Shown here: positions 35,874 through 44,406 of the stretch, in pieces
How the letters are laid out: each line of letters opens with the position of its first letter
Numbering within the stretch: the stretch's first letter is position 1
NCBI RefSeq assembly: GCF_000187895.1
Contig: NZ_DS990122.1
Coordinates: 248,001-312,000 of the forward strand
Reading direction: 5' to 3'
DNA from: Phocaeicola plebeius DSM 17135
Lineage (GTDB): Bacteria > Bacteroidota > Bacteroidia > Bacteroidales > Bacteroidaceae
Length of the DNA: 64,000 nt
The notes under the pieces: generated by a model
The model's database searches: none
What the model saw: the letters and a program-made list of their open reading frames with translations, nothing else
What the model was told of the DNA's origin: nothing
Program-made: the position numbers and the translations under genes

Positions 35874-37946
35874 CTAAAATTTGAAGACCAATACACCGGC
35901 TGTAGCAATATTAGGAGTACCAATCAACACTTTTGCTCCTTGAGGAAGTGCAAACTGATAAGGCTGGTCACTATAGTTTAGCACTATACCTAATCCGTTA
36001 CGGTATTCCATTGTCACACCGTAAGGTAAATTCATTACTTCGATTTGCAGACGACTATACAACTTATCCAAAACCTGACGCTCCAAAGCCCCGTCTGAAC
36101 TGTCTACTCCGATATAAGTCACAGACCCCTTTCCTAATTTACGGAAAGTAACCGCAGGTTTTCCTTCATAAAATTCATTCGTATAAGTAGCCCAAACCTC
36201 ATTGGAAGCACTGGGTTGCAAAATCTCTCCCCAAGTATTCCAAGTATAGATTTTTCCATCCATCTTTACTTGTCCTGGATCTTGAGGCAACAACAAATCA
36301 TAAAACTCCATGTGATTTCCAGTCAACTCATCAATCATTGAACCAAAAGGAGCCTCCGGTAAACGTCCAAAACGGTCTTTCTGTGCGGTACGGCAAGTCA
36401 GCACCAAGTTTCCTCCTTCTTCCACATATTTTTTCCACCTTGCTACCAGTTCTTTATCGGCCAACTGATATGCCGGAACTATCATCACCGGATATTGTGA
36501 GAAATCTTTCTCTTCAGAAATAAAATCTACAGGAGCTGCATAAGACTTAAGTGTACGATAATATTTATCTACATGAGCAAAAGTATTCCATGTTGCATTC
36601 TGTTTCTGACGATCAATGCTCCAATAATTTTCCGGATTCCATAAAATAGCTGTCTTCCGTTTCAGATAGGTTTCCGGTTTATCTTCCTTCGGGCGATAAT
36701 CTTTTCTCAAAGAACGGATTTCTTTCATAAACTGTTCATACTCTCGTCCGCCTGGTGTCACAGTTACACCGTCTGTGCCCACAATACCATAATGGTACTG
36801 TTCAGTTCCATACAAAGGCTGACGATAGCGATACGTACAGATAAAATCAGAGCCTCCGGCAAATACACTCCATAACCACAAACGGACAGCACCTGGCAAG
36901 GGTTGAGGGTTGATACTTCCCCAGTTTACCTGTCCCGGCTGCAACTCCATTACCCCGTAAGTACCGTCTACCGGACGGAAAAAATCATTTGCCATGGCAA
37001 TCCGTAAAGGATTTCCCACACGATATCCTCTACGACCGATACCTTCATTGTCACCATATACCATATAGCGGGTATAGCTGACAAAATCCAGGTCCTTGCT
37101 ACCTCCAATATGTCCTTTATCATAATCTGGAATATAATTGGTAGTCACCCACTGGTTCTTGGCATATTTCTTGATTAACCTGCATTGTTCATTCAAGAAA
37201 TCATTAGTCTGCTTGGCTGCAAACCGACGATAATCCAGAATCTGATGATGATTCATAAATATCTGGGCAGTTTTAGGTAAGGTGATTTCCTCAAACCGAG
37301 AATAGACTTCACTCCAGAAGGCAGTGCCCCAGGCTGCATTCAGTTCCTGAATATTGTGATGGTATTTTTCTTTCAAGAATTCCCGGAAAGCTTCTTCTGC
37401 TGCCTGATTATAATCAAATTGTACAGTAGGCTCATTATCCAACTGCCAGCCAATTATGCGCGAATCCTTTCCATAATGGCGGGCCAGTTCTTCAATCATA
37501 CGATAAGCGAGTTTCCGGTAAACAGGAGAAGCAAAAGAAGCATGCTGGCGTGCCCCATGATCTTGCACAGTGCCATCTTCGGACTTCAGCAAAATCTCCG
37601 GATATTTACGGCTTAACCATACAGGAGGAGTAGCTGTAGAAGTGCACATCACGACCTTCAAATCATATTTGGCCGCCAAGGCAACTGCCCGGTCCAGCCA
37701 AGAAAAATCATATACCCCCTCCTGTGGCTCAAGCTGCGCCCAAGCGAATTCTGCAAAATGAGTAAATTCAAATCCTAGTTCATGCATCTGTTTCAGGTCG
37801 CGTTCCCATTGACTTTCATCCCAATGTTCCGGATAATAATAAGCTCCTGTCAAGGTCAAATCTTTGTCATTAAACCAGGTATGCTGAGCAAAAACTCCCC
37901 CATAGAACAAGCACCCGCATACCATTGCAAGCAAACGTTTTTTCAT
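35874..37946 (-). CDS. GH42 beta-galactosidase
   Basis: A 690-residue secreted GH42 enzyme (signal peptide about 1-20). The barrel starts with LTGAYYYPEHWDESQWERDLKQMHELG; the acid/base is E172 in WQLDNEP and the nucleophile E334 in GVMELQPGQVNW. The trimerisation-like domain (TAILWNPENYWSI.. DFSQYPVMIVPAYQL) and a short C-terminal beta domain follow. GH42 enzymes release terminal beta-galactose; many act on beta-1,4- or 1,6-galacto-oligosaccharides from pectic galactan, which fits the neighbours. The ATG at 37946 is used; an in-frame TTG nine bases upstream is unlikely. It is divergent from the DUF4450-like operon. Confidence 0.94.
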   Translation of the reverse strand: MKKRLLAMVCGCLFYGGVFAQHTWFNDKDLTLTGAYYYPEHWDESQWERDLKQMHELGFEFTHFAEFAWAQLEPQEGVYDFSWLDRAVALAAKYDLKVVMCTSTATPPVWLSRKYPEILLKSEDGTVQDHGARQHASFASPVYRKLAYRMIEELARHYGKDSRIIGWQLDNEPTVQFDYNQAAEEAFREFLKEKYHHNIQELNAAWGTAFWSEVYSRFEEITLPKTAQIFMNHHQILDYRRFAAKQTNDFLNEQCRLIKKYAKNQWVTTNYIPDYDKGHIGGSKDLDFVSYTRYMVYGDNEGIGRRGYRVGNPLRIAMANDFFRPVDGTYGVMELQPGQVNWGSINPQPLPGAVRLWLWSVFAGGSDFICTYRYRQPLYGTEQYHYGIVGTDGVTVTPGGREYEQFMKEIRSLRKDYRPKEDKPETYLKRKTAILWNPENYWSIDRQKQNATWNTFAHVDKYYRTLKSYAAPVDFISEEKDFSQYPVMIVPAYQLADKELVARWKKYVEEGGNLVLTCRTAQKDRFGRLPEAPFGSMIDELTGNHMEFYDLLLPQDPGQVKMDGKIYTWNTWGEILQPSASNEVWATYTNEFYEGKPAVTFRKLGKGSVTYIGVDSSDGALERQVLDKLYSRLQIEVMNLPYGVTMEYRNGLGIVLNYSDQPYQFALPQGAKVLIGTPNIATAGVLVFKF

Positions 37947-37983
37947 CGTATTCAAGTATTAGTTTTGAAATGTATTACTCTTG

Positions 37984-37991
37984 CAAAGGTA
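37984..37991 (-). promoter_or_regulatory. -7 promoter box for the GH42 gene
   Basis: TACCTTTG on the minus strand, full match to TAnnTTTG, 37 bp before the start. It shares the 190-bp divergent region with the operon at 38137. Confidence 0.5.
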
Positions 37992-38040
37992 GAAGGAAAT
38001 CACAATCAGCCTGCATGATAGCTCATTTTTTTCAGGAAAG

Positions 38041-38105
38041 TGTATGATAATCGAGGAACATGTATAATAATCCATGCTCCTTTCAATTCAAGATGCGTAA
38101 CTTTG
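38041..38105 (+). promoter_or_regulatory. Promoter and direct-repeat operator of the DUF4450-GH28-PL11-GH105 operon
   Basis: -7 box TAACTTTG at 38098-38105. Direct repeats TGTATGATAATC (38041) and TGTATAATAATC (38061) match in 11 of 12 bases and are 20 bp apart; the second starts 37 bp before the -7 box. No TTTG at -33, which suits a promoter that needs an activator. Confidence 0.65.
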
Positions 38106-38136
38106 CTGAAACAAGGACAACATTTTATCAAGAACT

Positions 38137-38760
38137 ATGAATTCACTGAAATCATTTGTGACTGGATTTTTTTTATGGAGCATTTTGGGGGGAATTTCTG
38201 CTCAAAACAAAGCACTTTCTTTCTCTATGCCCGATGGTTCAGGTACACTCAGACTAGGCATTATTGAAAACGACTCAAGCCAATGGCTGGATGAGAAACA
38301 GACACAGCTGCATATCGATTGCCATCCACTCAGTGATACAAAAGGATTCATTCTAGAAATCGAAAATAAGAGAGAAGATATCACATTGGGATGGGCTTTT
38401 GGAGGATGTGATGCGACCACTCCAGAAACAGATATTGAACCTCAATATTGCAAAGACAATGTTTTCAATGTAGAAGGTACACAAGTTACAGTCTACCACG
38501 GAAAAGTTATGCAACTAAAAGTGACCAATCTTATAGTTCCCTCAGCTTCTTCCATTCGTTTATCCGACGGACACAAGCAAGATACTCCGTTGGCACTTTT
38601 CACATCTGGAAAGAAAACGGATGCTCCCGTACTGGCAGCAACCTGCCTGATTCGTAAAGGAGAAAAAGTGTACTTCTGTGCATACAAGCAAAATGCAAAG
38701 GCCGACTATGCCGACTACATGTTACCAGCATTGTTTTACCAAGAAAAGCAACAACCATGA
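38137..38760 (+). CDS. Secreted DUF4450-like protein, short stand-alone form
   Basis: A 207-residue protein with a signal peptide (about 1-22, ending GISAQ). I see similarity to the N-terminal domain of DUF4450 proteins: LRLGIIENDSSQWL, then TLGWAFGGCDATTP, DIEPQYCKDNVFNVEG and VTVYHGKVMQLKV. As I recall them, DUF4450 proteins are several times longer and continue with a helical, glycosidase-like part, which is missing here; the gene ends cleanly at a stop that overlaps the next start (ATGA at 38757). It may be a separate binding or accessory module rather than a recent truncation, since no remnant follows. It leads the four-gene operon that degrades the rhamnogalacturonan backbone. Function is unknown. 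Confidence 0.65.
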   Translation: MNSLKSFVTGFFLWSILGGISAQNKALSFSMPDGSGTLRLGIIENDSSQWLDEKQTQLHIDCHPLSDTKGFILEIENKREDITLGWAFGGCDATTPETDIEPQYCKDNVFNVEGTQVTVYHGKVMQLKVTNLIVPSASSIRLSDGHKQDTPLALFTSGKKTDAPVLAATCLIRKGEKVYFCAYKQNAKADYADYMLPALFYQEKQQP

Positions 38761-40196
38761 ATAAGAAAATCATCATTTGCTTGTGGATTTTGTTTCTCTG
38801 TACAAACATACTGCAAGCAAAAATTTATAACGTAAAAGATTTCGGAGCCGTAGGCGACGGACAGCACATTGATTCTGAAGCCATCAATCAGGCTATCGTG
38901 CAAGCTGCCCGCGAAGGAGGGGGAACAATATATGTTCCTGCTGGAAAATATGCCTGTTATTCTATCCGACTTGCCAGCCAGATTCATCTGTATCTGGAAC
39001 AAGGTGCTACAATTGTGGCTGCTTTCCCTACGGCCGAAAAGGGATATGACAAAGCAGAATCCAATCCCCATAACAGCTATCAAGACTTCGGACACAGTCA
39101 CTGGAAGAATTCCCTTATCTGGGGAATTAACCTGGAAGATATTACAATCAGTGGTCCAGGAAAGATTGACGGAAAAGGATTGACACGCGAAGAAAGCCGA
39201 CGCGACGGAGTAGGCAATAAAGCCATCAGTCTGAAAGAATGCAAGAATGTTACACTGAAAGATCTGTCTATGTTTCGCTGCGGTCACTTTGCCCTACTGG
39301 CTACTGGAGTAGACAACTTGACCATCGATAACCTGAAAGTAGATACCAACCGTGACGGATTTGACATCGACTGTTGCAAAAATGTACGTATCAGCCGATG
39401 CAGCGTCAATACTCCATGGGATGATGCTATTGTACTAAAATCATCTTATGCGTTAGGCTACTTTAAAGATACAGAAAACGTAACAATCTCCGACTGTTAC
39501 GTCAGCGGATACGATCGCGGAACTATGCTCAGCGGTACTTGGGAACTGGATGAGCCTCAGGCACCGGACCATGGCTACCGTACAGGACGTATCAAACTGG
39601 GTACAGAATCTAGTGGAGGATTTAAGAATATCACCGTAACCAACTGCATTTTCGAACATTGCAGGGGACTGGCTTTGGAAACGGTAGACGGAGGGCATCT
39701 GGAAGACATCGAAATCAGCCATATCACCATGCGACACATTGTCAATGCCGGCATCTTTCTCCGTCTGGGGGCCCGTATGCGAAGCCCCGAAGGAACTCCA
39801 GCCGGAAGCATGAAGCGCATCCGTATCAGTCACATCAATGCATACGATGTAGATTCCCGTTATTCTTCCATTATCAGCGGTATCCCTAATGGGATTATAG
39901 AAGATGTTACCTTCGACCATATTCACTTGTATTATAAAGGAGGATATACAAAAGAAGATGGAAAAAGAGAGCTTCCGGAACAAGAAAAGGTATATCCTGA
40001 ACCATGGATGTTCGGTACTATCCCGGCAAAAGGCTTCTACATTTCACATGCTAAGAATATCTCGTTTCATCATATCAATTTCTATTATGAGAAACCGGAT
40101 GGACGTCCTTTATTCGTAACCAAAGATGTAGAAAACATCCGCTTTACAGATATTCGGGAGAATGGAGAAGACGTTTCAATCACAATAAATCAATAA
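38757..40196 (+). CDS. GH28 polygalacturonase-type glycosidase
   Basis: A 479-residue secreted right-handed beta-helix enzyme of GH28 (signal peptide about 1-20). It opens with IYNVKDFGAVGDGQHIDSEAINQAI, the family N-cap. Catalytic motifs are DTNRDGFDID (about 196-205, acting as the NTD motif), WDDAIVLKS (DD at 222-223) and RIK at 278-280; the family GHG motif is not plain. GH28 enzymes hydrolyse galacturonosyl bonds by inversion; in this setting it may act on GalA in rhamnogalacturonan oligosaccharides rather than homogalacturonan. It overlaps the DUF4450-like gene by four bases and precedes PL11 by 16 bp. Confidence 0.9.
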   Translation: MNKKIIICLWILFLCTNILQAKIYNVKDFGAVGDGQHIDSEAINQAIVQAAREGGGTIYVPAGKYACYSIRLASQIHLYLEQGATIVAAFPTAEKGYDKAESNPHNSYQDFGHSHWKNSLIWGINLEDITISGPGKIDGKGLTREESRRDGVGNKAISLKECKNVTLKDLSMFRCGHFALLATGVDNLTIDNLKVDTNRDGFDIDCCKNVRISRCSVNTPWDDAIVLKSSYALGYFKDTENVTISDCYVSGYDRGTMLSGTWELDEPQAPDHGYRTGRIKLGTESSGGFKNITVTNCIFEHCRGLALETVDGGHLEDIEISHITMRHIVNAGIFLRLGARMRSPEGTPAGSMKRIRISHINAYDVDSRYSSIISGIPNGIIEDVTFDHIHLYYKGGYTKEDGKRELPEQEKVYPEPWMFGTIPAKGFYISHAKNISFHHINFYYEKPDGRPLFVTKDVENIRFTDIRENGEDVSITINQ

Positions 40197-40212
40197 TCAA
40201 ATATCACATAAA

Positions 40213-42150
40213 ATGAAGACACAAAGGAAATGGCTCATGGCATTGGCTGCCTGCAGCCTGGGAGTACTCAGCTCCGCACAAACGAATTATGATTTCAGTA
40301 AACTGCAGCGAGAAAAACTCGGAAGAGGAGTTGTCGCCGTCAGAGAGAATGCACAAAAAGTAGCAGTTTCATGGAGATACCTTTCTTCCGACCCAATGGA
40401 AACCGCATTCAATGTTTACCGGAACGGAAAAAAGATTGCACAAGTTCCAGCTGGAACAGGAACTTTTTATACAGACAATTATGCAGGAAACCAGAAGGCG
40501 GTCTATACAGTAAAACCTGTAGTCAATGGAAAAGAGACTTCAAATGAAGGAAGCTATACCCTTCCGGGAAATGCTCCTTCAGGATACATTGACATTCCAC
40601 TGGACAAACCCGCAGACGGTGTCACACCTGCCGGAGAAAAATACAGCTACAGTCCCAACGATGCCTCCATCGGAGATGTAGATGGAGATGGAAACTATGA
40701 AATTATCCTGAAATGGGACCCATCAAACGCACACGACAATGCACACGATGGTTACACAGGAAACGTATATTTCGACTGCTACCGCTTGACCGGAGAAAAA
40801 CTATGGCGCATTGATATGGGAAAGAACATACGTGCCGGTGCTCACTACACCCAGTTTATGGTATATGACCTGGATGGAGACGGAAAAGCTGAAATCGTGA
40901 TGAAAACTTCCGACGGAACCATAGATGGAAAAGGAAAAGCAATCGGAGATGCCACGGCCGACTATCGTGAACCAGGAAATCCCAACCAGCCTAAAGGAGG
41001 AGATTTTCCTCCCAATGACCCTCGAGGTAAAGGAAAACCTACAGACCCTCTTCGTAACCAGGGACGTATATTGACCGGAAATGAATACCTGACTGTCTTC
41101 AACGGACTGACAGGCGAAGCTATGCAAACCATTGACTATATTCCATTACGTGGCGATTTGAAAGGCTGGGGAGACGAGCGTGCCAACCGTAGTGACCGTT
41201 TTCTGGCATGCGTTGCTTACCTGGACGGAGTTCATCCTAGCGTAGTCATGTGCCGTGGATATTATACACGTACCGTACTGGCTGCATTCGACTGGAACGG
41301 AAAAGAACTGAAAAACCGCTGGGTATTCGACAGCAACAACCCGGGATGTGAGAAATATGCCGGACAAGGCAACCATAACCTCCGTGTAGGAGATATTGAT
41401 CAGGACGGATGCGATGAAATCGTATATGGCTCTTGTACATTCGACCACGATGGAAAAGGACTTTATTCCACAGGAATGGGACACGGAGATGCCATGCACC
41501 TCACTCAATTTGATCCGGCTTCAGCCAGTCTGCAAGTATGGGCCTGCCATGAAAACCGGAAAGACGGTTCTTCATTCCGAGATGCAAAAACCGGAAAAGT
41601 ATTGCTTCAATATCCCGACAAGACCGATGTAGGACGTTGTATGGCTGCCGAAATTGACCCGACAAGTCCCGGTGTAGAAATGTGGTCACTAGCCTCAGGA
41701 GGAATTCGTAACATCAAAGGAGAAGTAGTGGCAGAAAAAGTTCCCGGACTGTCTTACAACATGGCAGTATGGTGGGATGGCGACTTGCTCCGTGAACTGC
41801 TTGACAAAGGAAAAGTAAGCAAATACGACTGGAAAAACAAACGCTGCGACACAATCTTCACATTTGAAGGATGCGCATTTAACAATGGTACCAAATCTAA
41901 TCCCTCACTTCAGGGCGACCTTATCGGTGACTGGAGAGAAGAGGTGCTGGTTCGTACCGAAGACAATAAGTCCCTCCGCTTGTACGTAACCACAATTCCT
42001 ACTGAGTACCGCTTCCACACTTTCCTGGAAGACCCTGTATATAGAATCAGCATTGCTACACAGAACGTGGCTTACAACCAGCCTACCCAGCCTGGTTTCT
42101 ATATCGGACCGGAACTGAAAGGCACTTTCAGAGGATATACATTCAAATAA
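40213..42150 (+). CDS. PL11 rhamnogalacturonan lyase
   Basis: A 645-residue secreted lyase (signal peptide about 1-23, LGVLSSAQ). It has the PL11 architecture: an N-terminal fibronectin-like segment (RGVVAVRENAQKVAVSWRYLSSDP, AFNVYRNGKKI) and an eight-bladed propeller with many Asp-rich calcium loops (DGDGNYEIILKWDPSNAHDN, DLDGDGKAEIVMKTSDGT, DIDQDGCDEIVYG, GDWREEVLVRTED), ending in YNQPTQPGFYIGPEL. These enzymes cut Rha-alpha-1,4-GalA bonds of rhamnogalacturonan I by beta-elimination, leaving an unsaturated GalA that the GH105 domain encoded next can remove. It is cotranscribed with GH28 and GH105-CE12. Confidence 0.96.
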   Translation: MKTQRKWLMALAACSLGVLSSAQTNYDFSKLQREKLGRGVVAVRENAQKVAVSWRYLSSDPMETAFNVYRNGKKIAQVPAGTGTFYTDNYAGNQKAVYTVKPVVNGKETSNEGSYTLPGNAPSGYIDIPLDKPADGVTPAGEKYSYSPNDASIGDVDGDGNYEIILKWDPSNAHDNAHDGYTGNVYFDCYRLTGEKLWRIDMGKNIRAGAHYTQFMVYDLDGDGKAEIVMKTSDGTIDGKGKAIGDATADYREPGNPNQPKGGDFPPNDPRGKGKPTDPLRNQGRILTGNEYLTVFNGLTGEAMQTIDYIPLRGDLKGWGDERANRSDRFLACVAYLDGVHPSVVMCRGYYTRTVLAAFDWNGKELKNRWVFDSNNPGCEKYAGQGNHNLRVGDIDQDGCDEIVYGSCTFDHDGKGLYSTGMGHGDAMHLTQFDPASASLQVWACHENRKDGSSFRDAKTGKVLLQYPDKTDVGRCMAAEIDPTSPGVEMWSLASGGIRNIKGEVVAEKVPGLSYNMAVWWDGDLLRELLDKGKVSKYDWKNKRCDTIFTFEGCAFNNGTKSNPSLQGDLIGDWREEVLVRTEDNKSLRLYVTTIPTEYRFHTFLEDPVYRISIATQNVAYNQPTQPGFYIGPELKGTFRGYTFK

Positions 42151-42180
42151 CCCATTACGCTTACATTTAAAACTAGTTAT

Positions 42181-44331
42181 ATGAATAAACTCGTCTTAAA
42201 CTTCGCACTGCTGGCGGCTCTTTCTGCCGGTCTTAGTGCCCATGCACAAAAGAAAAAGGAAGTCATCAATGACTCCAATACTCCACTTCATCTTTTGCAG
42301 CCTGATTATCAGGTAGGATATGGTATTGTATCAGCAGAAGACATCAAGAAAGACATGGACCGTGTCTTGAGATACCTGGAAAGTAACACACCGACCAGAG
42401 TGGTTGACAAACGCAACGGAAAAGTCATTACCGACTATGCGAACATGGATACCAATGCACAATTGGAAAGAGGTACTTTCCGTCTAGCCAGTTATGAATG
42501 GGGAGTTACTTATTCCGCCATGCTGGCTGCTGCAGAAGCTACGGGTGACGAAGCCTACAAAAAATATGTATACGACCGCTTCAAATTCTTATCAGAAGTA
42601 GCTCCTTACTTTAAGAAAGTATATGAAAAATACGGTACAACCGATGCACAGATGCTTCAGATTCTGACTCCTCACGCCTTGGATGATGCAGGAGCCGTAT
42701 GTGCGGCAATGATGAAGGCACAGATGAAAGACAAAAGCCTGAAATTGCAGGACATGATTGACAATTACTTCCATTTCATCATGTACAAAGAGCATCGTCT
42801 GGCCGACGGAACATTTGCCCGTAACCGTCCTTACCACAACACATTGTGGTTAGACGACATGTTCATGGGCATCCCCTCTGTTGCTCTGATGGGACGCTAT
42901 GCATCCGACCACAATGACAAATATTATCAGGAAGCCGTACGCCAGATACTGCAGTTTGCAGAGCGCATGTTTGTTCCGGAAAAAGGCTTGTTCCGTCATG
43001 GATGGGTAGAAGGTATGAAAGATCATCCGGCTTTCCACTGGGGACGTGCCAACGGATGGGCTATTCTTACTATGTGTGAAGTGCTGGATGTACTTCCGGC
43101 CGACTATCCCGGACGCGATAAAATTATCAGCCTGTTGCAGGCACACGTTCGCGGACTGGCTGCCTGTCAAAGCAAAGACGGTTTCTGGCACCAGTTGCTC
43201 GACCGCAATGATTCTTACCTGGAATCTTCTGCCACTGCCCTCTACGTATACTGCATGGCACATGCCATCAATAAAGGATGGATTGACGCCATGGCATACG
43301 GTCCGGTAGTGCAACTGGGATGGCATGCCGTATCTTCTGCCATCAACGCCCAGGGACAGGTAGAAATGACCTGTGTAGGAACCGGTATGGGATATGACCC
43401 GGCATTCTATTACTACCGCCCGGTAAATGTATATGCAGCCCACGGATATGGTCCTGTCATCTGGGCCGGAGCCGAAATGCTCAATTTACTGAAGCACCAG
43501 CATCCGCGTATGAACGACAGCGCCGTACATTTCTATCCTACAGAACAGCAGACGAAAGAACCTATCTTCTTCTATTCTGAGCCGGGAAATCCACGTGAAT
43601 TTGTAGCAGGAGTAAGCCGTATCAACGAAAAGAGTCCTGTCGCTTTCCTGATTGGAGACTCTACCGTAAAATGTGGAGCAGGCAACGGAGAAGATAACAA
43701 ATGGGGATGGGGAAGCTATGTGCAAAACTATTTTGACACGACCCGCATCAGCATTGAAAACTGTGCATTGGGAGGAAGAAGCAGCCGTACTTATTTCACG
43801 GAAGGTCTTTGGAACCGTGTACTTCCTGCTATCAAACCGGGTGATTATGTATTGATTGATTTCGGACACAACGACGGTGGCCCGATGAATACCGGACGTG
43901 CACGCGCTTCTTTGCCAGGCACTGGAGATGACTCTAAAAAAGTAGTCATGGAAAAAGACGGAAGCACAGAAGAAGTATACAGCTTCGGCCACTACATCCG
44001 TATGTATATCCGCCAGGCAAAAGCTAAAGGAGCAAAAGTCATCGTGATGTCACACACTCCGGGTAACCGCTGGACCGACAATCACATGAACCGCTGCGAT
44101 AAGACTTACGGCAAATGGTCAAAAGAAGTAGCAGAACAGGAAGGTGTAAGCTTTATTGACTTGAACGACCTGACTGCCAAGAAATTTGAAGCCATGGGAA
44201 AAGAAAAGACTGCCGCTTACTATGCAGACTCTGTACACAACACTCAGGAAGGTGCTGTATTGAATGCAGAATCAGTGGTAGAAGGTATCCGTTCGCTCCA
44301 GAACTGCGACCTGAAAGACTATCTGAAATAA
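42181..44331 (+). CDS. GH105 unsaturated rhamnogalacturonyl hydrolase fused to CE12 acetylesterase
   Basis: A 716-residue secreted two-domain enzyme (signal peptide about 1-22). Residues about 40-440 are GH105, an alpha/alpha barrel that hydrates and removes the unsaturated galacturonate left by lyases; NTLWLDDMFMG carries the acidic pair D225-D226, and GFWHQLLDRNDSYLESSATALYVYCMA is typical. Residues about 480-716 are an SGNH esterase of the rhamnogalacturonan acetylesterase type: S494 in GDST, the Gly in NCALGGRSS, Asn in FGHND and D683-H686 in DSVH. The fusion joins deacetylation and depolymerisation of the same oligosaccharide. Last gene of the operon, followed by a terminator. Confidence 0.95.
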   Translation: MNKLVLNFALLAALSAGLSAHAQKKKEVINDSNTPLHLLQPDYQVGYGIVSAEDIKKDMDRVLRYLESNTPTRVVDKRNGKVITDYANMDTNAQLERGTFRLASYEWGVTYSAMLAAAEATGDEAYKKYVYDRFKFLSEVAPYFKKVYEKYGTTDAQMLQILTPHALDDAGAVCAAMMKAQMKDKSLKLQDMIDNYFHFIMYKEHRLADGTFARNRPYHNTLWLDDMFMGIPSVALMGRYASDHNDKYYQEAVRQILQFAERMFVPEKGLFRHGWVEGMKDHPAFHWGRANGWAILTMCEVLDVLPADYPGRDKIISLLQAHVRGLAACQSKDGFWHQLLDRNDSYLESSATALYVYCMAHAINKGWIDAMAYGPVVQLGWHAVSSAINAQGQVEMTCVGTGMGYDPAFYYYRPVNVYAAHGYGPVIWAGAEMLNLLKHQHPRMNDSAVHFYPTEQQTKEPIFFYSEPGNPREFVAGVSRINEKSPVAFLIGDSTVKCGAGNGEDNKWGWGSYVQNYFDTTRISIENCALGGRSSRTYFTEGLWNRVLPAIKPGDYVLIDFGHNDGGPMNTGRARASLPGTGDDSKKVVMEKDGSTEEVYSFGHYIRMYIRQAKAKGAKVIVMSHTPGNRWTDNHMNRCDKTYGKWSKEVAEQEGVSFIDLNDLTAKKFEAMGKEKTAAYYADSVHNTQEGAVLNAESVVEGIRSLQNCDLKDYLK

Positions 44332-44349
44332 GCATTTACAGATAAAATC

Positions 44350-44387
44350 AATGCCCCGCACTGCCAATTCAGTGCGGGGCATTTTTT
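44350..44387 (+). terminator. Intrinsic terminator closing the rhamnogalacturonan operon
   Basis: Perfect 14-bp stem AATGCCCCGCACTG/CAGTGCGGGGCATT, 6-nt loop, then TTTT. Confidence 0.9.
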
Positions 44388-44406
44388 ATGAGATGCTATT
44401 TCTTTT

